The notes beneath the pieces were generated by a model. It ran no database searches. It had not been told where the DNA came from and saw only the letters and a list, made by a program, of their open reading frames with translations. Of a stretch of 64,000 nt of DNA, positions 21,436-33,605 are shown piece after piece; positions within the stretch are counted from its first letter, which is position 1; every line of letters starts with the position of its first letter. Source of the stretch: Hormiphora californensis (Eukaryota; Ctenophora; Tentaculata; Cydippida; Pleurobrachiidae); contig CM035350.1 in NCBI GenBank assembly GCA_020137815.1, positions 6,161,697-6,225,696 on the forward strand, given 5' to 3'. A program made the translations under genes and the position numbers.

Positions 21436-24400
21436 ATGGTGGCCAAGGATAAAAAACCTAAAAAATCCCGACCTTCATCCGCTACCAAAAAAGACTCAGA
21501 GAACACCGTCTGCAGTATACCAGAGGATGCCAGCGTGACAACAGATACAGAGAGTACTATCCTAGGAGCCGTTGTATTCCTGCTATCATGCGGAGTGTAT
21601 TGTCTCACTATGTACCCTGGCCTACCCATGGGGGATAGCGGGGAGTTCATGGTTACCAGTATAGACTTTGGGGTATCCCACCCTCCCGGGTATCCCCTTT
21701 TTACAACACTGTGTTATGCGGCCATTAATTTGATACCACTTGGTTCCCCTGCCTGGCGGATTAACCTCTTGTCAGTGCTATTCGGGGCGTTGTTTAACCT
21801 TGTTATTTTCCTACTTGTCAGTAAAATTGGAAGAAACAGTATTGTAGGGCTACTGACTGCCTGCTGGATTGGATTTTCTCGTCTCTTCTGGATGTGGTCA
21901 ATTCAAGGCGAGATTTTCTCTCTCAACAACTTTTTCTGTGCTCTTCTCATGCTCCGAGCGTACTATTTCGAGGCGGCAGTAGAGCGAAATGAGGTGTACC
22001 GGCAAGCTAAGATATCCGCTTTGGTTAGTGGTCTCTCCCTTTCTAACCAGCACACTTCAGTCCTCTACATCGCTCCCTTTGCCTTGCGTGTGGCATACAG
22101 AACACTTATAACTGAGAAGCACGGTATAGCTGATGCGGTGAGGATCTCACTGTGCGGTCTGGTGGGAATGTCATGGTATCTTCAGATGCCACTCTCTAAC
22201 TTCCTCGTTACCCCTCGAGTCACATGGGGTGATTTCAGTTCCTTTCACAACCTTGTTCGACACATGCTGCGTCTCGATTACGGGAGTTCTTTTGTCCTCG
22301 TGGCTGGTACTAGCAAGAGCACATTTTTCCAGAACTTTGCAGCTTTTTTCCGAGATTCATCAACAGAACTCTCGTTTGGAACGTGGTGTTGTGCCATGTT
22401 TTTGGTAGCCACGGCCCTCAGAAACTCGGCCTCTCTCCCTAAAAGGGTGCTGTGTGTTATTCTCAGTATGCTGGCGTGCTATTTCGCTGTGTTTTGTACC
22501 CTGGCCAATATTGATCTGAGTGAAGGCGATGGACTAAGTAGGGGTGTCTTGGAGAGGTTCTGGATGCAACCCAGTGTTGGACTTATCGTGGTAGCGGGGG
22601 TTGGACTTTGCAAACTTCTTCTCTTTCTCGCAGCCCGGGTCCACTGTATCTTCAGTAACAAAGGATTTCAACTTGTTCTGGCAGTTGCCCTGATCTCGGT
22701 GCAGGTCCAAAAGAACTACGCAGAGAACAATGAATCAGATAACCACTACTCTCTTCACTACGCCAACTCTATCCTCCCCATCCTGCCCCCTAACAGCCTA
22801 ATGTTAACTGGGGGTGATCTACCTACTAACGTGTTCCGGTATCATACCATCTGTGAGCAAATCAGGCCTGATGTCCGCGTTCTCGACATGCAATTCATGG
22901 CCGCGGATTGGTTCAGAGATGTCCTGGCCCCCACGACGTTCACTGGTGTAAACATACCGGGGGTTTACCGGCCCTACAAAACAGACAAACTGAAAACTGG
23001 ACAGTACAATTTGGCCGTTTTTCTGGAGAAGAATATTGACAAGTTTGATATTTTTGTGTGTAACAGTGTGAGATCGGATGAGACATCGCACCAGGAGAAT
23101 TTCTATATGATCCCTGTTAGGACCTGTAAACAGTTCATTCGGAAATCTGATCGCAACCCTGTCGAGGTAAAAATAATTAATTGGTTAATTAGTTAATTAT
23201 CGGTAGATTCAGGTTCTAGTTCAGTTTCGGCTCTTTGAAAGTGTAGAAACAATAAACGCGTGTTACACTTTGCTGACATTTTCCATAGAAAGCATAGCTG
23301 ATTCCGCTAGATACGAAACTGAACAAAATTGTTTACACTATTGCCACGCGCACGCAAAACTATTTTCCAGAACAGTCACTACTATTGTGCAGAGTTTCGT
23401 TCTGCTACAGTCACTACTATTGTACAGAGTTTCGTTCCAACATGTTCCCAACTAACACTACCCAGCACACCCTTCCTCCCCAGGTTGTTGATAAATACCC
23501 TGCCATCAAGCTAAACGAGTGGCCCATGCCCCCACTTCACCAGTACGAGGATCGGACCTGGGAACATACCCTCATGCTGACCTATATCAACTCCCTGGGG
23601 GAGCGGGGGAACATGCTCTGGCTGGCTGCTGTAGCAACCACCCACACCCAGAACAGACGGTACCTTCTGGAGCACGGTCTGGTGAGGATGGAGGCTGGGG
23701 TGAAGGAGTTTGAGAGGGCGGTGGAGAGTGGGTTGTTGAAGGAGGATGATTGGAGCCTGGCTTATGATCATCTGGGCAAAAATATGGGACATTTCTGTAT
23801 GATCCTTCGGTGGTTGGTAAGTATAGAGGGTCTCTTTTGAAAAGAGGTAGAGAGAGAGAGAGAGAGGTAGAGAGATAGGGTATTGGGAGGGGATAGAGAG
23901 AAGGTCTTTCCTGCAGGGGGTCAAGGGAGGGAATGGACCATAGGGAGGAGGGGGGGGTGTATCGAGAGAGTAATGAAACTTGATTGTTGTTGAAGGTCAG
24001 TATTTTATGGGAGAGTAGTAACTGCTGTCAGAGACTGATAAATACCAATGCTCATAAATAAGTAATTAGCTGGCCGGTGGGCTACTGGTTATGAATTTAT
24101 GAGAAAATATTAAAGGAGGGATAATACTTCCCTGTGAGTGGTTGCTCTCTCTTTCTATGGAGGCAGCTGGGGCCGGCATAATGTAGTAGTGGAACCAATT
24201 GTCTTGACCCATGATTAATGAACATAGAGAGAGGGAGAGAGAAAGAGGGGGATAGAGTAATGAGTATTTCCGCGAGCAGACTCCGGGAGGGAGAATGGGA
24301 GAAAGAACGGGGAGACTGAGACAACAAAACAGACAGAGAAAAAGCAATCCAAATTAACTTGTATATTATTCAGGTTGAGCAAGATGGTGACCAAAAGATT

Positions 24401-24559
24401 ATGGCAGAACGTCTGCCAAAACTGGAGGCTTGTGGTAGGAAATACTGGCAAATATTTGTAGACTATGCCAGTTTGATGAGGAAAGAACAGCAGTTAGTCT
24501 CAGAGCTACGGAGATACCTCGCCATGAAATCATTTATGGGGCTAAGTTTTGCTATCTAA
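21436..24559 (+). CDS. TMEM260: TMEM260, DUF2723 protein O-mannosyltransferase
   Basis: Three exons (21436-23166, 23484-23816, 24374-24559), all phase 0, encode 749 residues (human 707). TMEM260 is an ER multi-pass glycosyltransferase that O-mannosylates IPT domains of plexins and receptor tyrosine kinases. The GT-C signature is intact: GDSGEFMVTSIDFGVSHPPG with the catalytic-loop acidic residue, YPLFT, WRINLLSVLFGAL, SIQGEIFSLNNFF and SLSNQHTSVLY. About ten hydrophobic helices occupy residues 40-430, followed by a lumenal domain (LLMTGGDLPTNVFRY-like region, then WPMPPLHQY and HLGKNMGH) as in the family. A lysine-rich tail precedes the first helix. The short intergenic region contains two GATTGGCTG (CCAAT-type) boxes near 21292 and 21392. 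Confidence 0.95.
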
Positions 24560-24948
24560 ATCTGGGTTGATGAAAATACTTTTCGTTTATTAAATTGTAC
24601 GTTGTGGTGTTTCAGTGGAGTTATTATTATCAAGTAGATGTAGTAGGGTCTGCTGTGCAGATAATAGACAGTGTACTAATAGACAGTACTAGGAAGAGAG
24701 ACAATAAAGGGAGGGACAGAGAGAAAAAGAGACAGAGAGACAAAGGAATTATTGCTAGGAGTATTGTCTCTCCTTTTGTTAACTCATACAGGCAAGGACA
24801 ATACCTGAGTGTCATATGTATTTTATCTTTTTTGTACTTATCCTTTTCGTTGCTGGGGTTAAAATATGTATATTGCCAGAGTTAAAAAACGTTTCAGATC
24901 GAGTTAGAAAAAAGTTAAAAAGAGAGATAGATAGAGAGAGTGTGTGTT

Positions 24949-24991
<43 letters not shown>

Positions 24992-25431
24992 AAGAGAAAG
25001 AGAGAGATAGAAAGAGAGCTGAGATAAGTGTACAACTGTATGTGTAGCACTACACGAACAGTTTAGTTGTAAATAGTAGAGCTTGTATGTTCTTTTATAT
25101 TATCCTGTATATTGTGGTGTGTATTATTACATGTGATATTCTTGATCAACGTTAAACAAACCGTTTTATAAAAACAAACCTTGTTTTATTGATACTATCG
25201 GCATTCGGCTATACCCATTCTCTAATTACTGTCTGAAGTGTTGACAGTAGAAACTATAAACTCTTCTTCCAGCAAACTTTATTTATCGCTAATTTCTTTC
25301 ATCACAATCTCCTTGTAAACAGACGTGAAGATACAATATCCCTCCAATATCTACCCTAACTTGTCTCACCGGCCGGTTTTGTATTCCCATAACATCCCCC
25401 CTCTCTCTAATTCTACAGAGCTGCTGCAGTG
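24560..25431. other. Intergenic, AG-rich microsatellites
   Basis: No exon recognised. An uninterrupted AG run at about 24953-24988 and looser GA-rich tracts (24700-24745, 24905-25020) dominate. TMEM260 3'UTR must lie at the left; a possible polyadenylation signal (AATAAA) occurs near 24703. Confidence 0.5.
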
Positions 25432-25785
25432 ATGACTAATGGTATCCGGGAGCCCCAGGCTCTCCGAACACTTCACTACATTCACACTGCTGCCCTGCTC
25501 TCTCCCTCCCCCACTGTATCATCCAACCTCCTTGAGGGGGCCGTACGAATCAAGGAGAAGCACCAAATGAGGACAACACCAGACCTCAAGCGGGGCATGT
25601 GCTCCAGATGTAAACTCCCTCTGGTGGGAGGAGTGACGTCACGAGTTAGAGTCAGGAGGAACGGTGGAGGTCAGCTCAGCAGGAAGGTGACCTGTGGGGG
25701 ATGTGACACAACTAGGAGGTACCCTGTGGTGAAGGATAGCAAGGAGCTGAAAATAGAGCAGGCTCCAATCCGGCACCTCACTTGA
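25432..25785 (+). CDS. RPP21: Ribonuclease P/MRP subunit p21 (Rpr2/SNM1 zinc-ribbon family)
   Basis: An intronless coding frame of 117 residues. The N-terminal half is helical (ALRTLHYIHTAALL), followed by basic RIKEKHQMRTTPDLKRGMC and a four-cysteine zinc ribbon formed by CSRC and CGGC. The pattern DLKRGMCSRCKLPLVGGVTS closely mirrors PSVKRTLCRGCSSLLVPGLT of human Rpp21. RPP21 is a protein subunit of nuclear RNase P, which trims tRNA 5' leaders. The coding frame starts within 15 bases of an AG (TTCTACAG at 25412-25419), so a 5'UTR exon further upstream is possible. Confidence 0.85.
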   Translation: MTNGIREPQALRTLHYIHTAALLSPSPTVSSNLLEGAVRIKEKHQMRTTPDLKRGMCSRCKLPLVGGVTSRVRVRRNGGGQLSRKVTCGGCDTTRRYPVVKDSKELKIEQAPIRHLT

Positions 25786-26290
25786 GAGCTAGCCCCAGTG
25801 CAGCATCTCTCAAGTGGAGATAACAATAGGTTTAACTCGAGAGGATTGGAGGCCGGGTATGGGGCCGAGGATACTGCGAGGAATGAAGATAATTTAATTT
25901 ATGTAATTTCTAATCCTACTCCTTAAATCATAATGATTTAATCTTGGCTCGTCATTGTATCACATTAACGTTACAACTTACAAGTTACTTCTTCATTTTC
26001 TAGAATTCGATGAATCACCTTACTCCCAATTTGTTCCTACTAAAAGTAAAAGTATCCCAGCTGTTACACACTATTTTACTGCATATAGTGCCTTTATAAC
26101 ACATCTGCAGTATTCAACGTCTTCCCTCTCTATCTAAACTCCCCTCTCTGGCCTAAATTCCCTCTCTCTCCGATTCCACGTGTCACACATCTCATATCTC
26201 TATCTAGCGTGTATTGAATGGCTTCCCTATAATAAGCACGACTTAGTGAGCCATGATGTGACTAGAGGATCACTCTGAGGATTATACAAT

Positions 26291-28623
26291 ATGCCTCGAA
26301 GAAGAACACACAGGTAACAGTGCTGCTTGTAGTCGTATTACCGTAATGGAAATACAGTAAGGAGACGTGCACGTTGCATAACGTGCGGCAAAAAGTGCAT
26401 GTGTTCAGCACGTACTAGCGCCCTGATTGGTCACGGTTGTGCGTCGTCTTACTGTATCTCCGTTTTCCATTACCGTTTTTCCACTACAAGCGACCGTGTT
26501 ACAGCTCAGTTCCATGAAACAAATATTGTAAACCTCGACAATCTCAATTTCCTAAATTCATGTATTTTCAGGATTTATCTGAAAAGGCGGCTCTCAACCT
26601 TTCTTTCTGTTTTTGCCAGTCTACTTCTAGTTGTCAGTTCTTGCATTTGTAACTGGGCAGTCCTCACGGTACGTATATATCTGTAATGGTGAATAAACAT
26701 GACATGTGTGAGAGTGAGAATACGAATAGGTTGATTGTTGATTGGCTGCGAAGTTTAGTTTTCTCCTTCCACAAGACATGTCCATGTCTTATTACTTATA
26801 GTTTCACTATTTCAGTTACCGGAGCACAAGTATGTTCCAAAGATTGGGGAATGGATTGGACCGGGTAATGTGACCTCATTTCGACTTGGCCTATTCAGAA
26901 CCTCCCTGGGTCCCTGTAAGTCCACTAACTGTTTATATGTACAGTAGGTAATTCTTTATCACGCTTATTCACTGAAGCAGTTGGAATTATAGGGCTTGGT
27001 ATCTTTCACTTATTGAGTTTAGGTTCTTCAGAAAAAAATAGGGCGTTTAAGATCTTTAGGAAAGAAAAAAAAGTTTTATATTTCTGTAGAACCCCTCTAA
27101 ACATGTATAACATAACGAACAGCTTGTGTGAGTTAGTAACCGCTTGCACATCAGACTCCTCGTCTTTCAAAACGATGTATTCCCTGTCGATGGATCTCTC
27201 TCGCTCTCCCCCCCCCCCCCCTCTCTCTCTCTCCCTCTATCTCTCTCTCTCTCCCCGCTTTCCCCAGTCCTTTCTTTCTAATATGCCGAGAACGGGCAGC
27301 AGATGCGGTAACCACCTGTTTAATGGGGAGTGAGGGATATATAGGAGAACGAGAGAGAGACTTATATGGGTCTGACATTTAAACGACACCCATTAGCTCT
27401 CCCATTCTGTTTCCTAACGTCTTCACAGTAATAACATAAATGCTCTCCATGATCCACACATATCACCTCGGTTCTAACATTCCATATAATACCTCTCCCC
27501 CTCCACCTATTTCGAATCCATGACACACTAATGGCAACTATCCTTCAGATGATAGTCTCTTCCAGTTCGTTGGCGGAAGAGGGGAGATGTTCAAAGTAAA
27601 CATCACACTGAGCTTCCTTCTCCTTGCCTCCTTCTCCTCTTTTGTAGCTGGAGCATTGCGGGTAAATGCGAGGAGGAGAGAGGGGGAGAGAGAAAGTGAT
27701 AGAAGATCTGAAATAATATTTATGTTCTAAAAGTTGTAAATTACCTATATTTTTCAGGATTATGCTTCAAGCTCTCATCGCCGCTGTGCGATTTTCAAAA
27801 GCTACAAAGGATCGGCCCTCCTTAACGTATTTAGCGGTAAGTCTCTCTCTCGCTTTTTGTTGTCCTTTCCTCTCCTCTATCCTCCTCTTTCTTGCTTAGC
27901 ACAGTTATTGTTGTGAAAATAGTACCAGGAGACCTGCATCTGAGGTACTGTCTGTAACGCGCGACATCATCCCAACATGCCTCCCCGCGCAGCACATATC
28001 ACCGGACAACTGATCCTGCCGCAGTTGTCGGCGTAACTTGTAGCGCCTTGTCTGTGTCAGTCTGGCGCTCAGATCGGGCCCGGCGCCGCAAGACAAACAG
28101 AATTTGTTTAATTCCATCAGTGAACAACTACCAAAAAGACCAACTAAACTCTCTTATTTCTTCGCAGTTATTCTGATGATCGGAGCACTGGTAGTTTGGT
28201 TTTGGTTCGTGCACGGATTTACCCACGGCCCGGGAACTCTGGGGGCGAGACTACGATACGATCACTGTGTCTATATGATGCTAACATCGTCCTTTCTTCT
28301 TATTTTCACTATCGGTAAATCCCCCATAACCGATTGCTAGATTGTGGGTTACGAACCATGTACCGACTCACGTAGAGAATGAAATATGCATGACAAGGGG
28401 TCTAAATACTATGCCACCTGGCGACTTGTAACCTATTTTACTAAACGTGACCCTCCCCTCCCTAGGATTGGATTTTATATCTTGCAAGAGGATGTTCAGT
28501 TTAGAAAGGAGAACTACACGGAATGGTGCTGAATACTCTGATGTGATAAATGTCATTTCTCCCCCACCCTCAGATGAAGATTTGGCATCAATGTCTCCTC
28601 CCCCGCCTCCCTACACTCAATAG
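26291..28623 (+). CDS. Four-transmembrane protein with C-terminal PPPPPY motif, family unassigned
   Basis: Seven small exons (26291-26313, 26572-26668, 26816-26915, 27549-27661, 27758-27836, 28168-28314, 28574-28623) fit together in phase and encode 202 residues starting MPRRRTHRIYLKRR. Four hydrophobic helices are visible: FLSVFASLLLVVSSCICNW, ITLSFLLLASFSSFVAGAL, VILMIGALVVWFWFVHG and MMLTSSFLLIFTI. There is an N-glycosylation-type NVTS in the first extracellular loop. The short cytoplasmic tail is rich in proline and ends PPPPPYTQ, a PPxY site for WW-domain proteins such as Nedd4-type ubiquitin ligases. The topology resembles the claudin/PMP22/LHFPL superfamily, but the W-GLW-C-C claudin signature is absent, so I do not assign it. 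The consistency of phases across seven exons makes the gene itself convincing. Confidence 0.8.
26320..26492. repeat. Fold-back MITE in intron 1 of the four-transmembrane gene
   Basis: Left arm GCTTGTAGTCGTATTACCGT... from about 26325 and right arm ...CCATTACCGTTTTTCCACTACAAGC ending near 26490 are imperfect inverted repeats of about 60 bases. Inner arms (AATACAGTAAGGAGACG versus CGTCTTACTGTATCTCC) pair especially well. No coding potential. The precise ends and target duplication are not resolved. Confidence 0.65.
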
Positions 28624-29443
28624 TGCCCACACATACAGTGACATCGAACTCTTATTATCAACTTCACACAGTTTTCACGGCCTGGCGGGCCGATCCGATT
28701 TCAGTGCACTGTCAAAATAAATAAAATGGGGTCGGTGCCGCCAGACAGACACGATCTAATAGACAATCTCCAGCTTGCTTTTAAAATATTGATTAGTAAA
28801 TTATTTGTCAAAATCATTACGTGGATTATTTTGTTTTTTGAACCTTTGAAATCGGATGTTTTTAAATTCTTTAACAACAGCGGATTTTAAACGATGGGGC
28901 AACTATTTTATACAAGTTTCAATAAAATCGCATCATATCTGCACAGTGTATGTGGGTATCCTTTAAGTCGCTACAATTCAAGATATCTCACTAATGTCTA
29001 AAAAGGGATTTCTGACTTATCTTAGCCCACCAAATACTCAACATGGTACTGATCCAGTACGATGATACAAAGTCTTTCTCTCTGTACAATCTATTTACAT
29101 AACACACACAAAATATACATTTAGTTGTACTCTGATCATATCAAATCATCTCCAATGCCATCCCCGTTCAAATGTCCACTTCATTACTCTCCCCATATTC
29201 CAGTTTAGATACAACCACCGTATTAGTAATACAGCAATCACCGTATTACAGTGTTACTATCATTTGCTTCGGTGTTATCTGAGGGTGGAAGGAAAATTAT
29301 AAAACAAAGCCCTACACTCATCCCGCTATTTGAATTGGTAATGAAATTCCCCCTCTGCGCTAGCTCACCTATATGCAATAATAGGGGTGACTTCGTAACC
29401 AACTATTTGAACCACTCAAACCCCATCTACAACTTGCAGTACA
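28624..29443. other. Convergent 3' flanks of the four-TM gene and STPG2
   Basis: Contains AATAAATAAAATGG near 28714 and AATAAAATCG near 28922, plausible polyadenylation signals of the four-TM gene. A TCTGGCGG/GGTGCCGCCAGACAG palindromic repeat lies at about 28680-28750, and a ~65-bp inverted-repeat MITE at about 29335-29402. No exon is recognised. Confidence 0.5.
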
Positions 29444-32419
29444 CTAGCAGTATAACCTGAATTCATGCCCATTACTCACGGTTTGGCTGGTTTCTTTCTT
29501 CACTATGGCGGGACTATTGAGGGTGACATTAAAGGACTGTTTGACCAGGGACTGGCCTGCCCAGTTGAGGTTGTACTGCCCAGGACCAGGTACATTACTG
29601 GGCTTCTCAACAAATCGGGGAGTCTGACTGACCAGGTTACCCTTGAAGTAGGGAGGTGCAGACGCGGAGGGGTCATAGGATCCTGGTCCTAGAGAGAGAG
29701 GGAGAGAAACGGTTAAGTATGACCTTAAAAGGGCTATAAAATACTTAAAATGAAATCAAATTACCTGGTACAAGAGGATCAGCTTCCTTGATTTGAACAT
29801 CACGTGGAGGGGCAAATCGGGCGGAGGAAGAAAGGAAGGACCCTGCTTTGATCTGACCCGCCAGTGTCCTAGGCTGGGCCGTTGTCTTTCTAACTGTGGG
29901 GAATACATGGGTTAGCATATGAGGGATTTGAAAATATTATATGCAGTTCCCTCGGTTACACGCCGGGTAGCAGGATAAGTTCCCAACTACGTACTTTGTG
30001 TATTGTGGTAGGAATCCTGAACGTTGTAGCTACCAGGGGGAGGGATCTCTCTGTCAATATGGGCAGGTACTGTCACCCTCTTAGAGGTACTAGCAAACAC
30101 AGATGTTGGGTGAGCGGTTCTCCTCAGACTCTCCGCTATACGATTGCTATCCTGGATATAGTGGGACGGTCCGGGGAGATGCTTGTCCTCGTGCTTTGTG
30201 TAGGGTAATGTCCTCACAGCGGACGATCCAAAGACTCCCTTGGTAGAGCTAGACATGCTGAAAGGAAGTTGTTAGGGGTCACCTGATGATGACGGTATAT
30301 TGTGCCACACACAATGTGTGTCAAATGTGTAGAGTAGCCATGGTTACGGTAACCAGTAGTCCGCGCCGCGCGGCACACGCCTTCCCCTCTCACGGAGTAC
30401 TTTCAACAGAGGGAGGCTGATGCGCGTGCAGCGAACTAAAGTCTCTCTCAGAGTGGGTCCCCCTCTCTCCCCTCTCTTTTGATTAGATCAAAGCTTTTGT
30501 CAGCTCCCATGACTCTAAAACAATACACCGAGTGTGGTTCCCAGGGCGATCACTCACTGAGCTTTCTTCTGGATGTTGGTGTTTAAACTGGTCATCACAT
30601 CCACGTTGTATGTTCCAGGACCTGGTGCCACATTCTTCGATTTACCGAACCGGGTTGAGGTCTGACCAAATGGACTCTTTTTAAGACCACTAATCCTGAA
30701 AGTATGGGGTATCATTAATACGAGAGTTTAACTAACTCTATAGAATAGATAATATAATAACTGTAATCGGTGTAATTAGGTACTTGTACATTTGTGGAAC
30801 TAAAATAACTAACAAAACACTGGATACTAAAACGGAAGTGAATTTAAATAACGTACTTTCTTAGCGACTCAAAAGCATTTCTCGGGTCGTTATACTGTCC
30901 AGGAGCTGGTGCGATGGTATTGCCACTGTTGAACCTCCTTGTGGTGGATCCGAAGGGTTTCGTCTCAAGACCATCAGCTATCATAGCAGGAGGTTTGTGA
31001 AGGGTTGATTTGACATTGTAAGTTCCCGGTCCGGGGGTGTTCTTCTTCTCCTCTTTGAGGGGAATCAACTCGTGGTAACGTGGGATCTGGAAAAAGAAGA
31101 CAAGTCTTAGTGTTATGGTTCTCTACTATTGCACGTATTACCCCAAATAAGGCTTGCTAAAGTACTAATATGTATATATCTCTTACCCTAGATTCAAATT
31201 TCTTTGGTTTTCCACTCTCTGTGATGGTGAACTTCTCCTGGACTAAAGGCTCCCTGTGAGGGTCGTATTGACCTGGTCCTGGGTTGTCTTTACCTGGCAG
31301 AGAGAGATGTTAGGGCTGTACCTTTTAGAATGCTAATCCCAGAGATAGAATAAGAAAGCGAGTAAGAAATATGAAGGTAGAGAGATAGAGAGGGTGTGGC
31401 CTAAAACGGCATTTAATATGCTACAAGACTCAAGAGACATATTTTAATTATAATAGGTAAGGACATTAAGACTAATCTATATTATAATATATTCTTAGGC
31501 TAGAGCAGGGTACTATTTTGCTCGTTAAAAGTGCTCAGAGAGATAGAGAAAGAGATTAAATGCTCAGACACTACCTGGTACAAGTTCCCAAGGGCACTCA
31601 TAACCCTTACTCCATACTAAAAAAATAAATGTTTTTATATGAACAGCTGATTGCATCACAGCCAGATTTCTAACTTACAGTAAAATTTGAATCGATTCTC
31701 TGTCCTCTTTGACCAGTGGACTCCTTTGTATCGCTTCTCAGTGATAGTCTTGGAAGTGGCCGGGTCAGATTTATAATACGCTGGTCCAAGACTACCATCT
31801 CGCTCCGGTCCACACTGAGGAATCAGAGCCCCGTCAGTTCCCTCCTCATAACCAAAACTCTTTCCCGGACTAGGAATACTGGGCGGATCAAGTTTCCGCT
31901 TCCAGGTAATGTGACCCGTTCCCTCAAAATACTGCTCCTCCGGGAGAGGGACAGACCGGGGTTTGATCCATTGGAGATCGGTTGAGTAGGTTCCCGGACC
32001 GGGTGTATCGGGGACTCGCTCCCGGAATCGGGGTTCCATATTCCCGATGGTGCTACCACCTTTAGCACGATCCCTGGCCGACATTTCAGGGTAGTACTGA
32101 CCAGGACCGGGGGCTAGGATGACGGTATCGGGTACATCCAGGAAGGTGGTACGGGGTGCCATCGAGTTGAAGGGAGCGTAGCCCTCTGAGAAAATGAGAG
32201 GTGTTATATTCAAATATCCAAATACACCCTGAGGGCATTGCAATCACGGGGAAGAAATGGAACCACACACACTGCCTCATGTTCACACAATACTAAGTAC
32301 TTACCTATCAGTGGTCTCCGGTCAGTGAACCGGTGATGGGGCTCGTAGGTTCCCGGTCCGACATGCTCCGGTATGTCCTTGATCGGCTCCGAGAGAGCTC
32401 TAACGGCCCTGTCGTACAT
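29444..32419 (-). CDS. STPG2: Sperm-tail PG-rich repeat-containing protein 2
   Basis: Nine exons (32419-32305, 32185-31679, 31616-31575, 31293-31187, 31086-30857, 30695-30558, 30257-29995, 29893-29765, 29688-29444) encode 591 residues. STPG proteins contain the SHIPPO/STPGR motif and decorate axonemal microtubules. The start MYDRAVRALSEP and HVGPGTYEP match the STPG2 N-terminus. At least seven PGPGxY repeats follow, including APGPGQYYP, TPGPGTYST, NPGPGQYDP, TPGPGTYNV, APAPGQYND, APGPGTYNV, PPPGSYNV and VPGPGQYNL. GHITWKRKLDPPSIPSPG is another family landmark. A CTAG acceptor just before the ATG suggests an upstream non-coding exon. The last exon could alternatively use a GTGAGT donor at about 29475 to splice on, which would change the final ~12 residues. 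Confidence 0.92.
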
Positions 32420-32539
32420 CGGAGCTATAATATAGAGGTAGGGAATGTGAGGTTTTACTTAGGATTTACATTACTTTGGGGAAAAGAGGTGGGAGAAAAG
32501 GAAAGCAGTGGAGAAGACAGCTGTTAACAATACCGCTAC

Positions 32540-32620
32540 TGCAGTATGGTAAACTGAGGTAATTGGTAAACTGAGGTAATTGGTAAACTGAGGTAATTGG
32601 TAAACTGAGGTAATTGGTGA
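32540..32620. repeat. 17-bp minisatellite
   Basis: Four to five head-to-tail copies of GGTAAACTGAGGTAATT lie upstream of STPG2. Confidence 0.9.
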
Positions 32621-33605
32621 TGCGGATCATGGGTACAGTTGACCATATATCGGGGCAAAGTGGACCAATAGAAATACGGGTGTCAGGTTCCGTTCTGCTC
32701 GTAAAACCGTCGACAGCTGTCATAATTTCCGTTTGTGTTGATTAATTTAGATATTTTGGTAAAAACTGAAAATTTCATTTTTTAAACCTGGTGTAAAAAA
32801 ACTAGGAATTGACAATTCCCAGGTCAAAATCTTCGATTTTAGTATGTTCGTGGCAATGTGGGTATTTTTCGATTTTCAAAATGTGGGCTTTGTGAAATGC
32901 AGGTGACTGTGGGGCACGTTGGGCAGTGTAGGTACTAGGTAGTTCTGTGTGTTATAGCATCCCTTATTCTTCGCTTATTCTTCGCTTCAATACCACGTGA
33001 CACAACTGGTCTCATTATTCAAGATCTCGCCAGGTAAGTGTAGAACCAGTGTAAGTGTAGAACCATTGTGAAAGCTTGTACATTACGCAGTGTTGTGTGT
33101 TTATACACAGTTGTGTTTAGTTCTTTGTCCTCCATGTGGTATATGAATTACTAGATGTAGTAGTTAACAACGTTTTGTCCAGTCTTATGATGGGTTATAT
33201 GATTTTGGATCGCGACTACTGATGGATTGCTGAGACTTGAGTTGTCTAGCAGCTAGCTTGATATAATTCTCACAATGATAAATCCTTTTTATTATGTGGA
33301 CAATTGAGAGTCTTTATATATCTGTCACGGTCGATCATTCGATCAACTTGAATGACCCTGAGTACAACGACTCTCAATTTTTCAAAGATCGATTACGGCC
33401 CTTGATTACTGATGACTTGATTTAAATATTTTCTTGTAGTCTATTACCAGTCACTCGTCGTCGTCTTCTGTATCATGTTACACCCTCCCACAAAACTGGT
33501 GTGAACAATGGAACAACATATTACCAGTCAATGTAGTGTTTACAGTTTGTTTACTGAATTGTTTGGAGTTAACAGTTTGTTGTGTAAGGTGTTTGGAACT
33601 CAAGA
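32621..33605. other. Bidirectional intergenic region between STPG2 and the MFS transporter
   Basis: The two genes diverge from here. GGGGCAAAGTGGACC at about 32653 recalls the internal motif of the 16734-18407 transposon, but I find no terminal repeats. Short direct duplications (TTCTTCGCTTA; GTAAGTGTAGAACCA) occur around 32970-33070. No coding exon is recognised. Confidence 0.4.

Noticed and set aside
32540-32620. Regularly repeated 17-mers considered as a CRISPR-like array
   Set aside because: Repeats are contiguous without spacers in a eukaryotic genome; an ordinary minisatellite.
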